Shown here piece after piece: positions 14,301-23,779 of a stretch of 64,000 nucleotides of DNA. Position 1 is the first letter of the stretch; every line of letters begins with the position of its first letter. The notes beneath the pieces are model-generated. The model was not told where the DNA came from. It saw only the letters and a program-made list of their open reading frames with translations, and did not search any database. The stretch comes from Branchiostoma floridae. Lineage: Eukaryota > Chordata > Leptocardii > Amphioxiformes > Branchiostomatidae. A program made the position numbers and the translations under genes. The stretch covers positions 7,473,969 to 7,537,968 of the forward strand of contig NC_049993.1 in the NCBI RefSeq assembly GCF_000003815.2, in the 5' to 3' direction.

Positions 14301-17300
14301 GAATTGTTATTTTCTTATAAACATAATTTACAGCCATAGAATAATCACAAAAGCCTAATTTTTTGTAATAAAACTTGATTGTTCATTTTGTGTGGAACAT
14401 ACTGGTACAACTAGATACTGTTAACTTTGTAAATTTCCCTAAGGGTATACAATCATTTACAATTCTTCATAAGTTTCTTCCTAAACATTCAGATTTAAAC
14501 AATTTGACTAGTCACACCTAGAGTGAAACGTTCTGAATTTTCTGCATACGTATGAAAGTTAAAACTTTCATACATGCATGTATGCAGATGAAAAATTTTC
14601 TGTTACAACCTCTGAATCGCTCTTAATTAATTTGTCTATGTAGGTAGGTGGTCACTATAGACAGGATTCTTAATGTCTGTGTCAGTGAAAAAAAGTATCG
14701 TAGGAACCACCAAAAAGTGTCATTGGCCAGGTGGTCCGTATGTAGAAGTTGACTGTAGTTAACCCGTTAGGAGGTAAGCAGGGGTTCGCTACAGTAAGTG
14801 AGAAAGATCTGAAGATTGGGCAAAACTGTAACTACCAGTAAAAATGTGCTTTGTTGTTACATACAGACGGTAGAATGACTCTCTGATCTTTAAGAAACAA
14901 GTTATACAGCAATCTAAACGTCCCAAAGGCAACAAAAAAACAGTGATAAGCATCTGAAAAAAAGATGGACCGATACCGCTGATGAAATGCCCATGGATGC
15001 CCCGAGAAGCAGCAATAACAATTATGCAAAACGCAGAAGACAGTGAGTGAGCAGAGAAAGAACTCAATTGGACTGTGAATGGTAGTGTTGACGATTATCA
15101 AGGGGATCGCCCCATCTCTGCACAGGTCATTGATGAGGACGTCAGGGATTTATTTGGGATTCTGAATTAGGTGTGTATATGACGGCAGCATTAGGCCAGT
15201 TAAGGCACAGCGAAGTGTTTGTAGTTTTGACCTCGTCCAATTTTGTGAGTCATCAGCTGAATGAACAACATTGTAGTTCCTATATACAACCAGGGGAATG
15301 GTGTGAGTTCAAGGACACTGAACTCGAGGTCCCTCATACTGTTCAGGGTCGAAGAAGTCCACTAGTCTGATTGTCCAGGGCAAGTTAGTACTGATCGAGC
15401 AAGTGCATATCCTACCTCACTTACCCGATCGGGCAAGTAAGACTTTTCCATGAGAGAGATTTTGATACTACAAATGTAGTTACTTTTCACAGTCATTGCA
15501 TCAAGCAATCGTCAACATAGAGAAATAGAGCCACTAATAAAACAATTCCATTGCTAGAAGAGAAAATGCATAGAAAAATGTCATTTAGATTTCGGGAAGT
15601 GAATTGTAGAAAACTTGTCCAACCCTGCTGTTATCTACAACAGAAGTGTGGAACAGACTACCTAGTGACTATGTTGTATTGCTGATAGAAATTTGACAGT
15701 ATGAAGACATGAACCATATACCAGCTTTCACTCTATTGTGTATTTTTTTACCATGTATGTGTAATGATATGTGTTTGTATAGATTTATTATCAAAAACTT
15801 AACATAATGGTATCTTCAGTATCTTTGTTTGACCCCTATCTCATCCCTCATGACGTCAATGAAGGCTGAATTGAGCTTCTCATGAATAAACAGGTTCACA
15901 CAAAATCTTCCTCAGCATCCAGTGTTCGAAATACCCTTCTGCAATCTGCAATTTGCAGAAGGATTTTCAAGATTGCAGAAGAAAAATTAAACAATCTGCA
16001 ATTTTGCAGAATGAAAATATCAGGCTTGGGATTCAATGGTTCTAATATGTTGGCAAACTATTGGCATTCTCACCCCTATCAAGACAACATGAGCTTCTGT
16101 ATGTTGTCTTGAATTTGTCTTACCAAGGAGGTCCTTGGTCTTACCTTTGATTCCTATTGAGCTACTAGTATCTAAAATTGTCTTCACCTCCTTTGCATAT
16201 CAATTCATACTTAGGGTATGAAACTAGCTCTTCAATAGATCTGCTCAGTGTCACTGACAAAAGTTGGATGCTGCCTGAAAAATCTGTTTCCAAAAATCAT
16301 ATCCAGTTTCTTATTTGATGTATCTTTATTAGTACATTGTATGTTGCATGGTATTAGTACATTGTATGTTGCATGGAAGTGAGTGAGATAATAACTAATA
16401 CATTTATGAATTGATTGGTATACTGTAAGCTATAGTACTAGTAGCCCGTAGTGTCATGGTGAGGTGGATAAAAGACCTATGGTGGTATCAGGGAATGCTA
16501 ACTTCCCTGCAGACTGAAATTAAAAAAAAGAGTGAGAGAATAAAAACCACAGTAATGCTATGCATTGCAAAACTAGATATGATTTAAATGCAAGGCATTA
16601 TTAGGTTGAGAAGGATTGTATAGAGGCTTGACTGTGTGTTTGCAGAAAATGTTTCCAATTTGCAGAACAAAATTTTGACTTTCTGCAATATTGCAGAACA
16701 CCGAAAAAAAGTATTTCGACCACTGGCATCCTTATCTCCAATGACTACTTCTATCTAACGCTGAGGGAAGATTGATATACATATAAATGAAAAAAAAAAA
16801 ATTTCTTTATTGACTAGTGATTTTAAGATAAATGTTTTATCGCTTCTTTCAGTATTATCTTATTATCTATGCTTTTACTTCCTTTAGTATTGTAAATGCT
16901 TTGTCGCTTATTTCTGTATTATCTTGTCATCTTTTAGCTGCCACCTCTTTTAGTGTCATTTTTTAATCACTATTTTTAGTATGACATGTATTTTACCATC
17001 TTTCTTTCAGTTGTGTTACATGATAATTATCATTCACCATCATGTGCTCATGATTCTCTGTAAAGCTTCTCTGCAAAGCCTTCCCATGTTCATTCATGAT
17101 TTGACAAAAAGCAATTACTCAAGCAACTGGATATGATTTTGGAAACTGTCAAGACGTTTCAGACAACATCCATTGTCTTTCGTCGGTGACACTAAAGAGA
17201 TCTTAATGGCAAGCAGTTCTTATATCCTAGCTATGGATTGATATGCAAAAGAGATCTAGTTGGAGAGCAGGTTTATCCTAACTGTGAATTAAAAACGGAA

Positions 17301-17802
17301 GTTGTCTGAAACGCCTGACTGTATCCAAAATCAGTTGCTTGAGTAACTGCTTTTTGGCATATCTCATTACCTGGGATGTCTAACTTAAATCGACGTTCAT
17401 TTATGATGGTTGCAGATTCTAAAAAAGATTTAAAACCTGACCTGATGCCTACCCGTCCTTGTTGCAGGCGTGGCTTCTTCAAAATCATATCCAATTGCTT
17501 GAGAGAGTAACTGCTTTTTGGCATACATGTATCTTATTACCTTGATGTCTAACCTTCATGGACGTTTATTCATGATGGTTGCAGATTCTAAATAAAACTT
17601 TCAAACCTGACCTGACACCCCCCTCCCCATTGCAGGTGTGTCTGTCCCGACCATGTCCCAGCTGTCAGGTGTCTGCTCTACCCTGGGTGCCAGCCGCTTG
17701 CTCCTGGTGGAGGCCGGGAAGAGCGACCTCAGCCAACGTGTTCGTCTGAACGTCAGTCAGGACGACGTCATGTATGCACTCAGGGACACCAGTCAGAGCT
17801 AG
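438..17802 (+). CDS. ORC1: Origin recognition complex subunit 1 (ORC1), C-terminal part, nine exons
   Basis: ORC1 is the AAA+ ATPase subunit of the origin recognition complex, which loads MCM helicases at replication origins in the nucleus. Exons read from splice sites and frame: 438-539, 1271-1442, 4717-4824, 5809-5958, 8350-8469, 9802-9974, 11153-11240, 11994-12030, 17636-17802. All have AG/GT borders and consistent phases (2,0,0,0,0,2,0,1), giving 371 residues and a TAG stop. Landmarks: [14 protein letters not shown] at the start, Walker A GVPGTGKT in exon 2, Walker B VLLVDE|LD across exons 3/4, sensor 1 [15 protein letters not shown] in exon 4, sensor 2 GDARR in exon 6. Exons 7-9 supply the winged-helix region, including [13 protein letters not shown] and [13 protein letters not shown]. 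These match animal ORC1 closely. The N-terminal BAH half is outside the window. No frame damage was seen. Introns are full of mobile elements, and the ends of exons 2 and 9 have decayed tandem copies nearby. Confidence 0.96.
829..945 (+). repeat. Decayed upstream copy of the ORC1 exon 2 acceptor and first codons
   Basis: 829-945 resembles 1188-1297, which runs through the real acceptor and the start of exon 2. Shared blocks include GATGTACCAAC, CAGTGTAATCT, the CACAGGTGC / GACAGGTGC acceptor, and the beginning of the Walker A exon (CATATCTGGAGTGCC versus CATATCCGGAGTGCC). The decoy acceptor AG is at 915-916. Reading from it soon reaches a stop (TTGAATAA), so it would be a non-functional exon start. 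Confidence 0.75.
1646..2535. mobile_element. DNA-transposon-like element with ~38-bp terminal inverted repeats
   Basis: The left end GGCCACACCAATTTAATTTG (near 1649) and the right end, whose complement is GGCCACACCAATTTAATTTC (near 2531), continue matching inward for about 38 bases. A second internal inverted match (ATGGATGACATC near 1814 and GATGTCATCCAT near 2295) lies inside. The right end is flanked by TTAA and the left by TTA, so a TTA/TTAA target duplication is possible but not clean. No transposase was seen. It sits in ORC1 intron 2. Confidence 0.6.
3800..4178 (-). mobile_element. tRNA-derived SINE, minus strand
   Basis: On the minus strand the head (about 4178 down to 4110) looks like a Pol III tRNA-type promoter: an A-box-like GGTACAGTGGTATTATG, then CGCCTTGTGACCGAGAGG, then a B-box-like GGATCGAATCC. 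The body runs to about 3800. The same body segment (CGCACATGTG..GGGTTCTTT..ACGTGC and ACGGGACCTCCATTTAA..GTCCTATCCGAGGGACG) recurs at 5165-5263. An intact tRNA gene is unlikely because the cloverleaf is imperfect and a long unrelated body follows. Confidence 0.7.
4395..4683 (-). mobile_element. Foldback retroposon-like insertion with 17-bp direct repeats and poly(T)
   Basis: A 17-bp sequence (AAAATCATGTAGAGTTT) flanks the block at 4378-4394 and 4684-4700. The insert begins with a T-run, which would be a poly(A) tail on the minus strand. Inside are two ~70-90 base inverted arms centred near 4520; the shared arm core is TTAGCTGACATTTCGAT followed by CATCTTCCTCAGAGCTTCTAA. Long target duplication plus A-tail suggests target-primed insertion, while the arms suggest a foldback element. 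Confidence 0.6.
5165..5263 (-). mobile_element. SINE body fragment
   Basis: This is a headless copy of the body segment of the SINE at 3800-4178, in the same orientation. It contains CGCACATGTGGTGGGTTCTT and the ACGGGACCTCCATTTAA block. It ends directly at the (GT)n tract that follows. Confidence 0.6.
5269..5305. repeat. (GT)n microsatellite
   Basis: About 18 uninterrupted GT units, then degenerating to GCGTGCATGC. It lies immediately after the SINE body fragment. Confidence 0.95.
6038..6152. mobile_element. Foldback MITE (family with ATGCCAAAAAGCAGTTACT ends)
   Basis: The arms are near-perfect inverted repeats: ATGCCAAAAAGCAGTTACTC at the left and, as its complement, AATAACTGCTTTTTGGCAT at the right, with CAACTGGATATGATTTTGG / AGTCATATCCAGTTCC inward. 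Related copies are at 17101-17362, 17478-17522 (one arm), 16285-16310 (partial) and 59162-59330, so this is a multi-copy non-coding family. Confidence 0.75.
6933..7182 (+). mobile_element. Non-autonomous hAT-like element
   Basis: The left end CAGTGCTCGAAATCC and the right end, complement TAGTGCTTGAAATTCCC, are inverted. Internal TACATGTAACT and AGCTTATGGGTGGGGGG blocks recur in inverted order at 12249-12480. No clear target duplication and no transposase were seen. Confidence 0.5.
10065..10600. repeat. Duplicated ~100-bp block around (TGAG)n microsatellites
   Basis: The block GTTGTGACAGCAGAGTCGGTG .. GGGAAATAAAAAGTG occurs at about 10112-10182 and again at 10504-10574. Each copy adjoins GTGA/TGAG repeats; the larger array (10384-10502) has about 30 units. 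A retrotransposon fragment lies between the copies. Confidence 0.8.
10236..10385 (-). pseudogene. Non-LTR retrotransposon C-terminal remnant
   Basis: The minus-strand translation reads [20 protein letters not shown] followed by [15 protein letters not shown]. This is the basic C-terminal tail pattern (GRP..R/T.....L..DTGL......A.DR..W) common in RTE/craniofacial-type non-LTR retrotransposon polyproteins. Only about 50 codons remain, and the frame runs upstream into the TGAG microsatellite. Confidence 0.6.
12249..12480 (-). mobile_element. hAT-like element copy, opposite orientation to 6933-7182
   Basis: It starts CAGTGCGCAAAATACACACTTGC and shares the AGCTTT..poly(C/G)..TTTTGCAGTTGGAACAC and TTACATGTGCACGTAACTGG blocks with the element at 6933-7182. 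The two copies face each other across several ORC1 exons. Confidence 0.5.
14079..14165 (-). repeat. (AATGA)n tract with TTTATT, probable 3' tail of a non-LTR element
   Basis: Repeated AATGA units end at GGTTTATTTATTGTACAA. Read on the minus strand this is AATAAACC followed by (TCATT)n, the way L2/CR1-type elements often end. Confidence 0.5.
15920..16725. mobile_element. Non-autonomous hAT-type element with 5-bp target duplication
   Basis: The ends are CAGTGTTCGAAATAC at the left and, as complement, CAGTGGTCGAAATAC at the right, and TTCTGCAAT-rich inner arms are also inverted. It is flanked on both sides by GCATC (15915-15919 and 16726-16730). CAGTGnTCGAAAT-type ends with 5-bp duplications fit the hAT5 style. 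It is about 806 bp with no transposase frame. Confidence 0.7.
16800..17100 (+). repeat. Dispersed repeat, copy 1 (copy 2 near 18720-19030)
   Basis: Both copies share a pyrimidine-rich stretch with TATCGCTTCTTTCA and ATCTTGTCATC, followed by CTGTAAAGC..CTTCC..ATGTTCATTC. They flank the last ORC1 exon and its copies. Confidence 0.55.
17101..17362. mobile_element. Foldback MITE, same family as 6038-6152
   Basis: Left arm AAAAAGCAATTACTCAAGCA..CTGGATATGATTTTGG. Right arm complement GCCAAAAAGCAGTTACTCAA. A longer inner spacer lies between, including a second GTCTGAAACG-type inverted pair. Confidence 0.7.
17390..17635 (+). repeat. Duplicated splice acceptor region upstream of the last ORC1 exon
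   Basis: ATGATGGTTGCAGATTCTAA..CCTGACCTGA occurs at about 17400 and again at about 17570, period about 170 bp. Both copies end in a GCAG acceptor: the decoy at 17461-17467 (GTTGCAG, followed by GCGTGGC) and the true one at 17631-17635 (followed by GTGTGTC). Downstream of the decoy a foldback arm (17478-17522) replaces the exon. Confidence 0.7.
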
Positions 17803-18170
17803 ATCTTCAGTCAGTGCCTTCAGTAGTTTGAACAAGTTCATATATAGAATCAACATTTACATTGGACTGACTGACTGATTCAGCCAATGTGTTCGCCTGA
17901 ACATCAGTCATGACGACGTCATGTACGCACTTAGGGACACCAGTTTAAGCTAGATCTTCAGTGCCCTCAGTAGTTTGAAGGAGTTCGTTTATAGAATCGA
18001 CATTTTTCATTGGACTGACTGAGCGATGTCAGCCAACGTGTTCGCCTGAATGTTAGTCAGGACGACGTCATGTACGCACTTAGGGACACCAGTCAAAGCT
18101 ACATCTTCAGTGCCCTCAGTATTTTAAAGAAGTTCATATATAGAATTGACATTTTTATTGGTTCTGGTCT
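17730..18170 (+). repeat. Three tandem copies (~150 bp) of the ORC1 terminal-exon end
   Basis: Copies begin at 17730, 17881 and 18030 with CAGCCAAYGTGTTCG. The first is the true coding end ([16 protein letters not shown].., TAG at 17800-17802) plus 3' UTR. Copies 2 and 3 repeat the last ~25 codons and the following UTR with GACGACGTCATGTA kept. Copy 2 still has TAG in the same place; in copy 3 the TAG is TAC. As copies 2 and 3 lie after the stop they would be 3' UTR. Confidence 0.92.
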
Positions 18171-18298
18171 GTTACTTGAACTTTACAAGACCTTCAGTAG
18201 TCCCATGTTGTTGATAGCCAAAACACAATCAGGAATGTTCATTAGAAAAGATTAGATAACTCCTTCATCAAAAGTTTTTGTTTTAGAATTTAGATTTT

Positions 18299-18304
18299 AA
18301 TAAA
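18299..18304 (+). terminator. Candidate ORC1 polyadenylation signal
   Basis: AATAAA about 500 bp after the ORC1 stop, beyond the third terminal-exon copy. It is the first perfect hexamer I noticed downstream. Such hexamers occur often by chance in AT-rich DNA. Confidence 0.4.
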
Positions 18305-21300
18305 TCCACCTTTACAAAGGCAAGTGAAATTATTACAAAGGAAGGATGCATTTACATGTTCTTCGGGTTTTGTGGCTTACGGTGTGTTTGAATGGTAGGA
18401 TAGTGTAAATATTGTTTTAACACTTTTATTTGTTTTATCCTTAACATCATCGCCATTTAAAGCACTGTATTTTAATTCACTTCATACACATTTGTTTTTG
18501 TTTCATCAGATGGGTTTCAGTAAAACTGGTAATTGTCTTAGTTTCATGAATCTTTTTTTACTATTTTTTAAGAATGTTTTTTTAGTCTATTGATACATTT
18601 CATTGTTACATGAGTAGTTGGAATAAATGGGTTTCTTTGAAAACCATAGGCAATGAAACCCAAAATGCAGTAATGAGTATTGACAATGCAGTTTATGATG
18701 TATTCATGAGTCGTGCGTCTCACAGGCCGATATGTGGTTTTAAAATAAATGCTGTGTCACTTCTTTCCGTACCATCTTGCCATCTTTTTTTGACACATCT
18801 TGTATAGTGTTATCTTGTCATCCTGCGTCTAGCTGTCGATTGTCTCCGTGTTATCTTGACAAATTTCTTTCAGTTATCACTTCTAACAACATCATCTCTT
18901 TATCGCTTCTTTCATCAGGTATGTTTTAGTTGTTTTACTTTATCATTTTCTTTGCTACACATTCATGCTTATCTGTAAAGCCTTCCTATGTTCATTCTTT
19001 AACATGATGTTTGCAGATTCCCAAGGGTACAATACGTTTTTGATTCCCTGATTGAAGTACTTGTTGGTAGTTTACCATGTTCACTCCAGAAGAAGAAAAA
19101 AAACAAACAGTTTCTTCTGTTGTGGCTGGTCAGTACTTTTGATGCAGACCAGGACAAATATATTTTTTGGACTTCGATACTGCTACGAGCCATAATTTTT
19201 ACAGCTGCATGCTGCCCTATGATGCTGCCAAATTGTACCACACTGAATCTTTATTTTTGGAAATTCGTAATTGAAGTCCAATACCATCAGCTATGCACTG
19301 AAACTGCGGATGAAGAGAACTTACCCCCATGATTAAGTATTGAGCCTGCCTCTTGACCATTGATCTAACTGATGAAAAGGTTCTCGCCCAAGGGTGAGTG
19401 ATGACTTTGGCAGTGAAACACTTTAGTGTCTGTGTTCCTAGACCTTGTCATCAATGTTTTCGGTTGTGCTATAGTGGAGCAGCTGTTTTGTGGGTGTACA
19501 TGTAGGTCAAGAGCTCGAGCATAACTCAAGATGCCCTGGATGGGTCTTCATGGCATTTGAGTAGCAGTTGCGGAAAGAAAGGTGCAGTTCGAAAATAGTT
19601 CCCCTGGCATTTTCCTATTTATTATATAATTCCGTAACGGACTGTATATGATTGTCTATGTGTTGTTATCTGTTGACAGTTCTGCATGATATTTGGTAGT
19701 CAAATTAGGAACCAGTGGTTTTATATATCCACGCCCATTTTTGTTTTAATCCAAGCGAGAAAAATGTATTCAGAACCAACATCAATCTATTTTTTTCTGT
19801 ATTGGATTTATGCAGAATTTTGACGCGTCACGCGAGGCACACTGCCGGGGGTAGCCCTTGTTCTGTCAACACTTCAAGAAGTGGACTTTGCAGAGCACTG
19901 CAGCTGACCTGCCTCCCGCCATCTTTCCCTTGACGTGCACGATACAATTATTAGTGGTAACGTTACTAGCTAGGGGTGCAAAACCGATTTTTCTTATTGG
20001 ACCGGTCTGGAAAAATCGGACCTGAAAAAATCAGGTGGACCGGATGTTGGACCTATTAGAAAATGTACAAATTAATTGATCAGGCATTCACACATTTTGG
20101 CGCTTACCGGTCGTGGAAAATAACGAGAGTAAAGTTTAGAGTCATTTCTACCAAGGTTTCCAGTCAATCGTACAGAGGCAGTTAGCCTTGTAGGATTTTA
20201 AAACGCCAGTGTGAGTCGAATACTCCACCAAACAGATTTCTATGTAGTGAAATGGACCATTGTCGTGAGCACAAGTCTTCACATACTGAATCAGGTTCAG
20301 GTCTGAACCTGTACCTGATCCTCTGAACCGGACCTGGACCTGAATTTTCTATACCGGTACCCACCCCTATTACTAGCATATGCAGCAAACGTATACACGC
20401 GCGTTCCTTCCACGTGCACTGATGAGGTGTAATACGTTGCAGAGTGTAGAAACGAACGGGTAACTTGTATCGTCAGTGATGCAGTGTCAATTGATTTCAA
20501 CCTTGAGTAACTTTCAGCAACTCTCAGCTCAGACATCTGTTAGTCGAAGCAGTCCTAATGCCTCGTTCGGCAAACGAATCAACGCTAATTTAGATAATGA
20601 CAGGCCTTACTAAGAGTGATGTGCTTCAGCTTCAGCTTTATTTTCATCTCTACATTTGGCTGCCACATGTGCTCTTCTGTACAGCGGGCAGAAATGTATG
20701 CCGACAGTTTCCTGCCTTGCCTATTAGACTGTCTCTGACAGGGCGGCTGCATATTCTGACAGGAACTGTAGATTCCCCTTTTGAATGACCTGCTTTTTAG
20801 GACGAAAATTCACCCTTTGGTTATGGCCTTCTTATTAGTACCAGCAAGAAAAGCGTCACATTTCAGTAGACACCTGTTTCACCAGCCTAACATTTCTAAT
20901 GAGAAGGTCTCCTCTCGTCTAGGGATACTAATTACAAGGGATACTGACATGTTTTCAAAAAGGCTTTGCCAATTAGAAGGTCGACTTGGGAGCTTGAAAG
21001 ACCTTCTGGAAAGTTTGAAGCAGTTTTTTTTTTATTTCGGTGGCTGTCGTGTGCATTGACAAACAATGCAGTTTACAGTGATACCATGTGACGTCCAGTG
21101 CATTATCACAAATTTTCAGCCGATTCCTACTTAACTTTCTGATCAGTTGTTATACTTTGCTCCAATAGTGTCCATCTTCAGCTGCTGCTGGGCTTACTGG
21201 CTCTTGACATTCTGGCTGATTCGCTGCCTTTGCAGGCTGATATTAGAACTGATAGTCGGACAAAGGTTCAACGCCCTTCTTTTATGCTTTTCTAATATCC

Positions 21301-22740
21301 TGTCCAGTTCCATTGATCTCCAAATGAAAGGTCCTCTCCTGAATACAAGCTATAAGGAACAGAAATCGACCCAGATATCAAAGTGTGAAGATCCAACAGT
21401 TTCATATGTCGGCCAGCGTCACATCTTCGCGACTGTTGGGTGCAAACCAGGACAGATATTCAAGTCTTGGACAGTTGTCGATACCATTCAAAACTTTAGT
21501 CACTCTCTGTGCTATGAGTGTAACGTCGTCGTATCGTACGCACAGGAGCGTAACTTTTGTAAGTACATTGTAGTTTGTACATGATGAACCCCCGTCACAA
21601 ATCAAGAGGTGAGCTCGGCCGACGTGTCAGCAACCAACTCAAAGGTCCTCAAAATGGATATTTTGCAAATGGGAAGTACGGTCAACGACCTGGCGATTTT
21701 GGCAATTTGTAGCAGCTCGGCCGAAGTTGGCGGGTCACCGGATGCTGCCCTTAAATTCAGCGAATCCTTGGCGACGATTTGGGGGCTTTTTTTAAAAGAT
21801 TTTGGATTGGTTTATCGCAAAATTACTGTTGATGTTATTATTTTTAGTTTGTCCGTCCATTCCACTCATGCCCTACATATTTTCCATGGCTCAGAAATCA
21901 AAGTTGTTCCTGATATTGGCTTTTAGTTTTACCTGGTTAGTCTATTCTCCTTTCTTCCGTGTCCAAGGGATGCTACCATCTCATGGGGGATAATTATAAT
22001 TATCAGTGTTGGACGGATGTTGCCTGAGCCCCGTCCAGGTTATGATGGGGAAAATTTTGAGCGAAAAATAAGGTCGACGCTCGGGCAATTTTGAAATCCG
22101 GCGAGCTGCCGCTAGCCGATCTACAAATTAGGCCGGCGGTCGCTTCAATTTACAGCACGGAGGTCAAACTTCTGCCGCAACTCTGCGATTTCCACACCTT
22201 CAACTACAGCATAGAAATTATCATGGAAGGTATTTGGGAGCCGTACGTGTGCTTTCGTTCTGTGATCTTCCATCCTAGTTTTTGACGACGCCTCAGGGGA
22301 GTCGTCAAGTGGTATATATTGCATTCAGTCTGCAAAAATTCTAGGAATTGCACAGGAATTTTTCCACAGGAATGCAGTATTCTGGGTATGCAAGCCCTCC
22401 CCCCAAATCTGTTCCAGATGTATCTCTGGTATGCAATGGTGGAATGTAGGTCACACTTGCTCCCTGGAGGAATTTGTCCTTTGAAACTAGACAGGGAATA
22501 TACCGATGTATATACCGATCTATCTCTTTTAATGTATTCAATTTTTAAATGTGTATGGTAAAATGAATTATACTGTCTCACAGACTCTCGACAATAATGT
22601 GTAAAGTTTGATGAATCAATTGGTTGTTAGTGGACACTTGAAGTCTGTGAATTTGTTGCATAATTCAGCCCGTTTTGGGGCTACGAAGCACATCTTTTGA
22701 ATAAAGTATGTATGTGTTATGTGTTTAGGGAAACTCTGCA
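18305..22740. other. Intergenic stretch without a recognised gene
   Basis: It contains dispersed repeat copy 2 (18720-19030), the hAT element (19971-20369) and several open frames of 60-145 codons (for example 21147-21584 +) with no recognisable domain and no supporting splice structure. I see no defensible gene. Confidence 0.5.
19971..20369. mobile_element. Non-autonomous hAT transposon with perfect 8-bp target duplication
   Basis: The element begins TAGGGGTGCAAAACCG and ends CACCCCTA (complement TAGGGGTG). It is flanked by identical TTACTAGC on both sides (19963-19970 and 20370-20377). Length 399 bp. Eight-bp duplications with AGGGGTG ends are typical of hAT elements. The interior is rich in ACCGGT/GGACCTG motifs and has no transposase. 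Confidence 0.88.
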
Positions 22741-22799
22741 CAATGGATCACGTTGTCTTGGTTGTTACCTGCATGTATGCAGGTATGGTTTTGATGCTG

Positions 22800-23420
22800 G
22801 TGGAAACTTTTCGGTAGCCGGGGATGTAGGGCGCTGTATCTCGTGAACGGATGGTGCGAGCACGACGATTTTTGGTACGTGGGTTGGGGGTGGTAGCCTG
22901 ACACTCAGGTGTGATTTTGGGCCTCCTGGCGCTTGACCTTGACATTGAAGGTGGCATTTTTGGTGTTTTGGGGGCACTTTTGGCGCTGTGTGTCCGGAAC
23001 GATACGCGCGATTGCGACGATTTTTGGTGCATGGGTGGGGGGTTGTTGCCTGTTGCCTAGGATTGACTTTGGGCCTTGTCGCGTTTGAACTTGACCCGGC
23101 AGGTCGAATTTTGTGTCCGGGAGGGGTGTTTCCGGAGTTATATCTTCTGAACGGCTGGTGCTGGCGCAATGATATTTGGCACATGTGTCGGCGGTGGCTG
23201 AATAATGCTCAATTTTGATTTTGGCGCCCTTGGTGCTTGAACTTGACATTTTAGGTTACCTTTTGTGCGGGCACGGGGCGTGCGCTGTATCTCCGGAACG
23301 CAAGGTGCCATTGTGTTGCCATTTGGTACGTGAGTTGTTTGTGGTGTCCTGGTGGTCAGGTTTGATTTTGGGCCTCCTAGTGCTTGAACTTGATACTGTA
23401 TAGGTTGACCCTGTTTTAGT
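22800..23420 (+). repeat. Degenerate tandem repeat, four copies, ~150-bp period
   Basis: The anchor GATTTTGGGCCTCCTGGYGC TTGAACTTGACA recurs at about 22911, 23065, 23216 and 23363 (spacing 154, 151, 147). A second anchor, CGGAACG followed by CGACGATTTTTGGTACGTG, recurs in the same order. It is G/T-rich on + and unlike its AT-rich surroundings. Copies are well diverged, so the array is old or under some constraint. Confidence 0.85.
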
Positions 23421-23685
23421 GTGGTTGGGGCATCCTCCCAATATCTGCTTGGTTTTAAAAACAGATTATGGTTGGGTGTAGAACCATCATCTGGCCTGGG
23501 CCACCTTCAATGTATCAGGTTACTTAGTGGCACTGACAGTTTGCCAGATGACGGGAGTGTGCCAGATTATATATCTGTTGGTCAGGTATAATTGGAGTTT
23601 GCTTATTACTCTTTGTGGTGTTTCTAGAGCTGTATAGTACTGAGTTTTAAGTTCCGGTACAAGTTCCTTTACCCTGTTGGCAATC

Positions 23686-23769
23686 ATGGTTGAACTTGAA
23701 CTTAAACAGAAGAAGATGCAATTTTCTAATGTGGAGGAGAACTGTATAGAGTGTGGGCATAAGAGAAAG
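23686..23769 (+). CDS. Possible small 5' coding exon, unknown protein
   Basis: ATG to a good donor (AAG|GTATGTG) gives 28 uninterrupted codons, MVELELKQKKMQFSNVEENC followed by IECGHKRK, with one CxxC pair. I found no downstream exon that clearly joins it. It could equally be a piece of a repeat or chance. Confidence 0.25.
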
Positions 23770-23779
23770 GTATGTGTAT

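Larger units (their letters stand above)
12031..17635 (+). other. Long last ORC1 intron packed with repeats
   Basis: No exon was found between the splice donor at 12031 and the acceptor at 17635. Contents include a hAT-like copy (12249-12480), a poly(C) tract (12360-12373), an (AATGA)n tail-like tract (14079-14165), a hAT5-type element (15920-16725) and two foldback copies. Short open frames here are unlike any protein I recognise. Confidence 0.7.

Noticed and set aside
21147-21584. 145-codon hydrophobic + frame as a membrane protein gene
   Set aside because: No domain, no splice support, no recognisable homologue, and unremarkable base composition; best left as unassigned.
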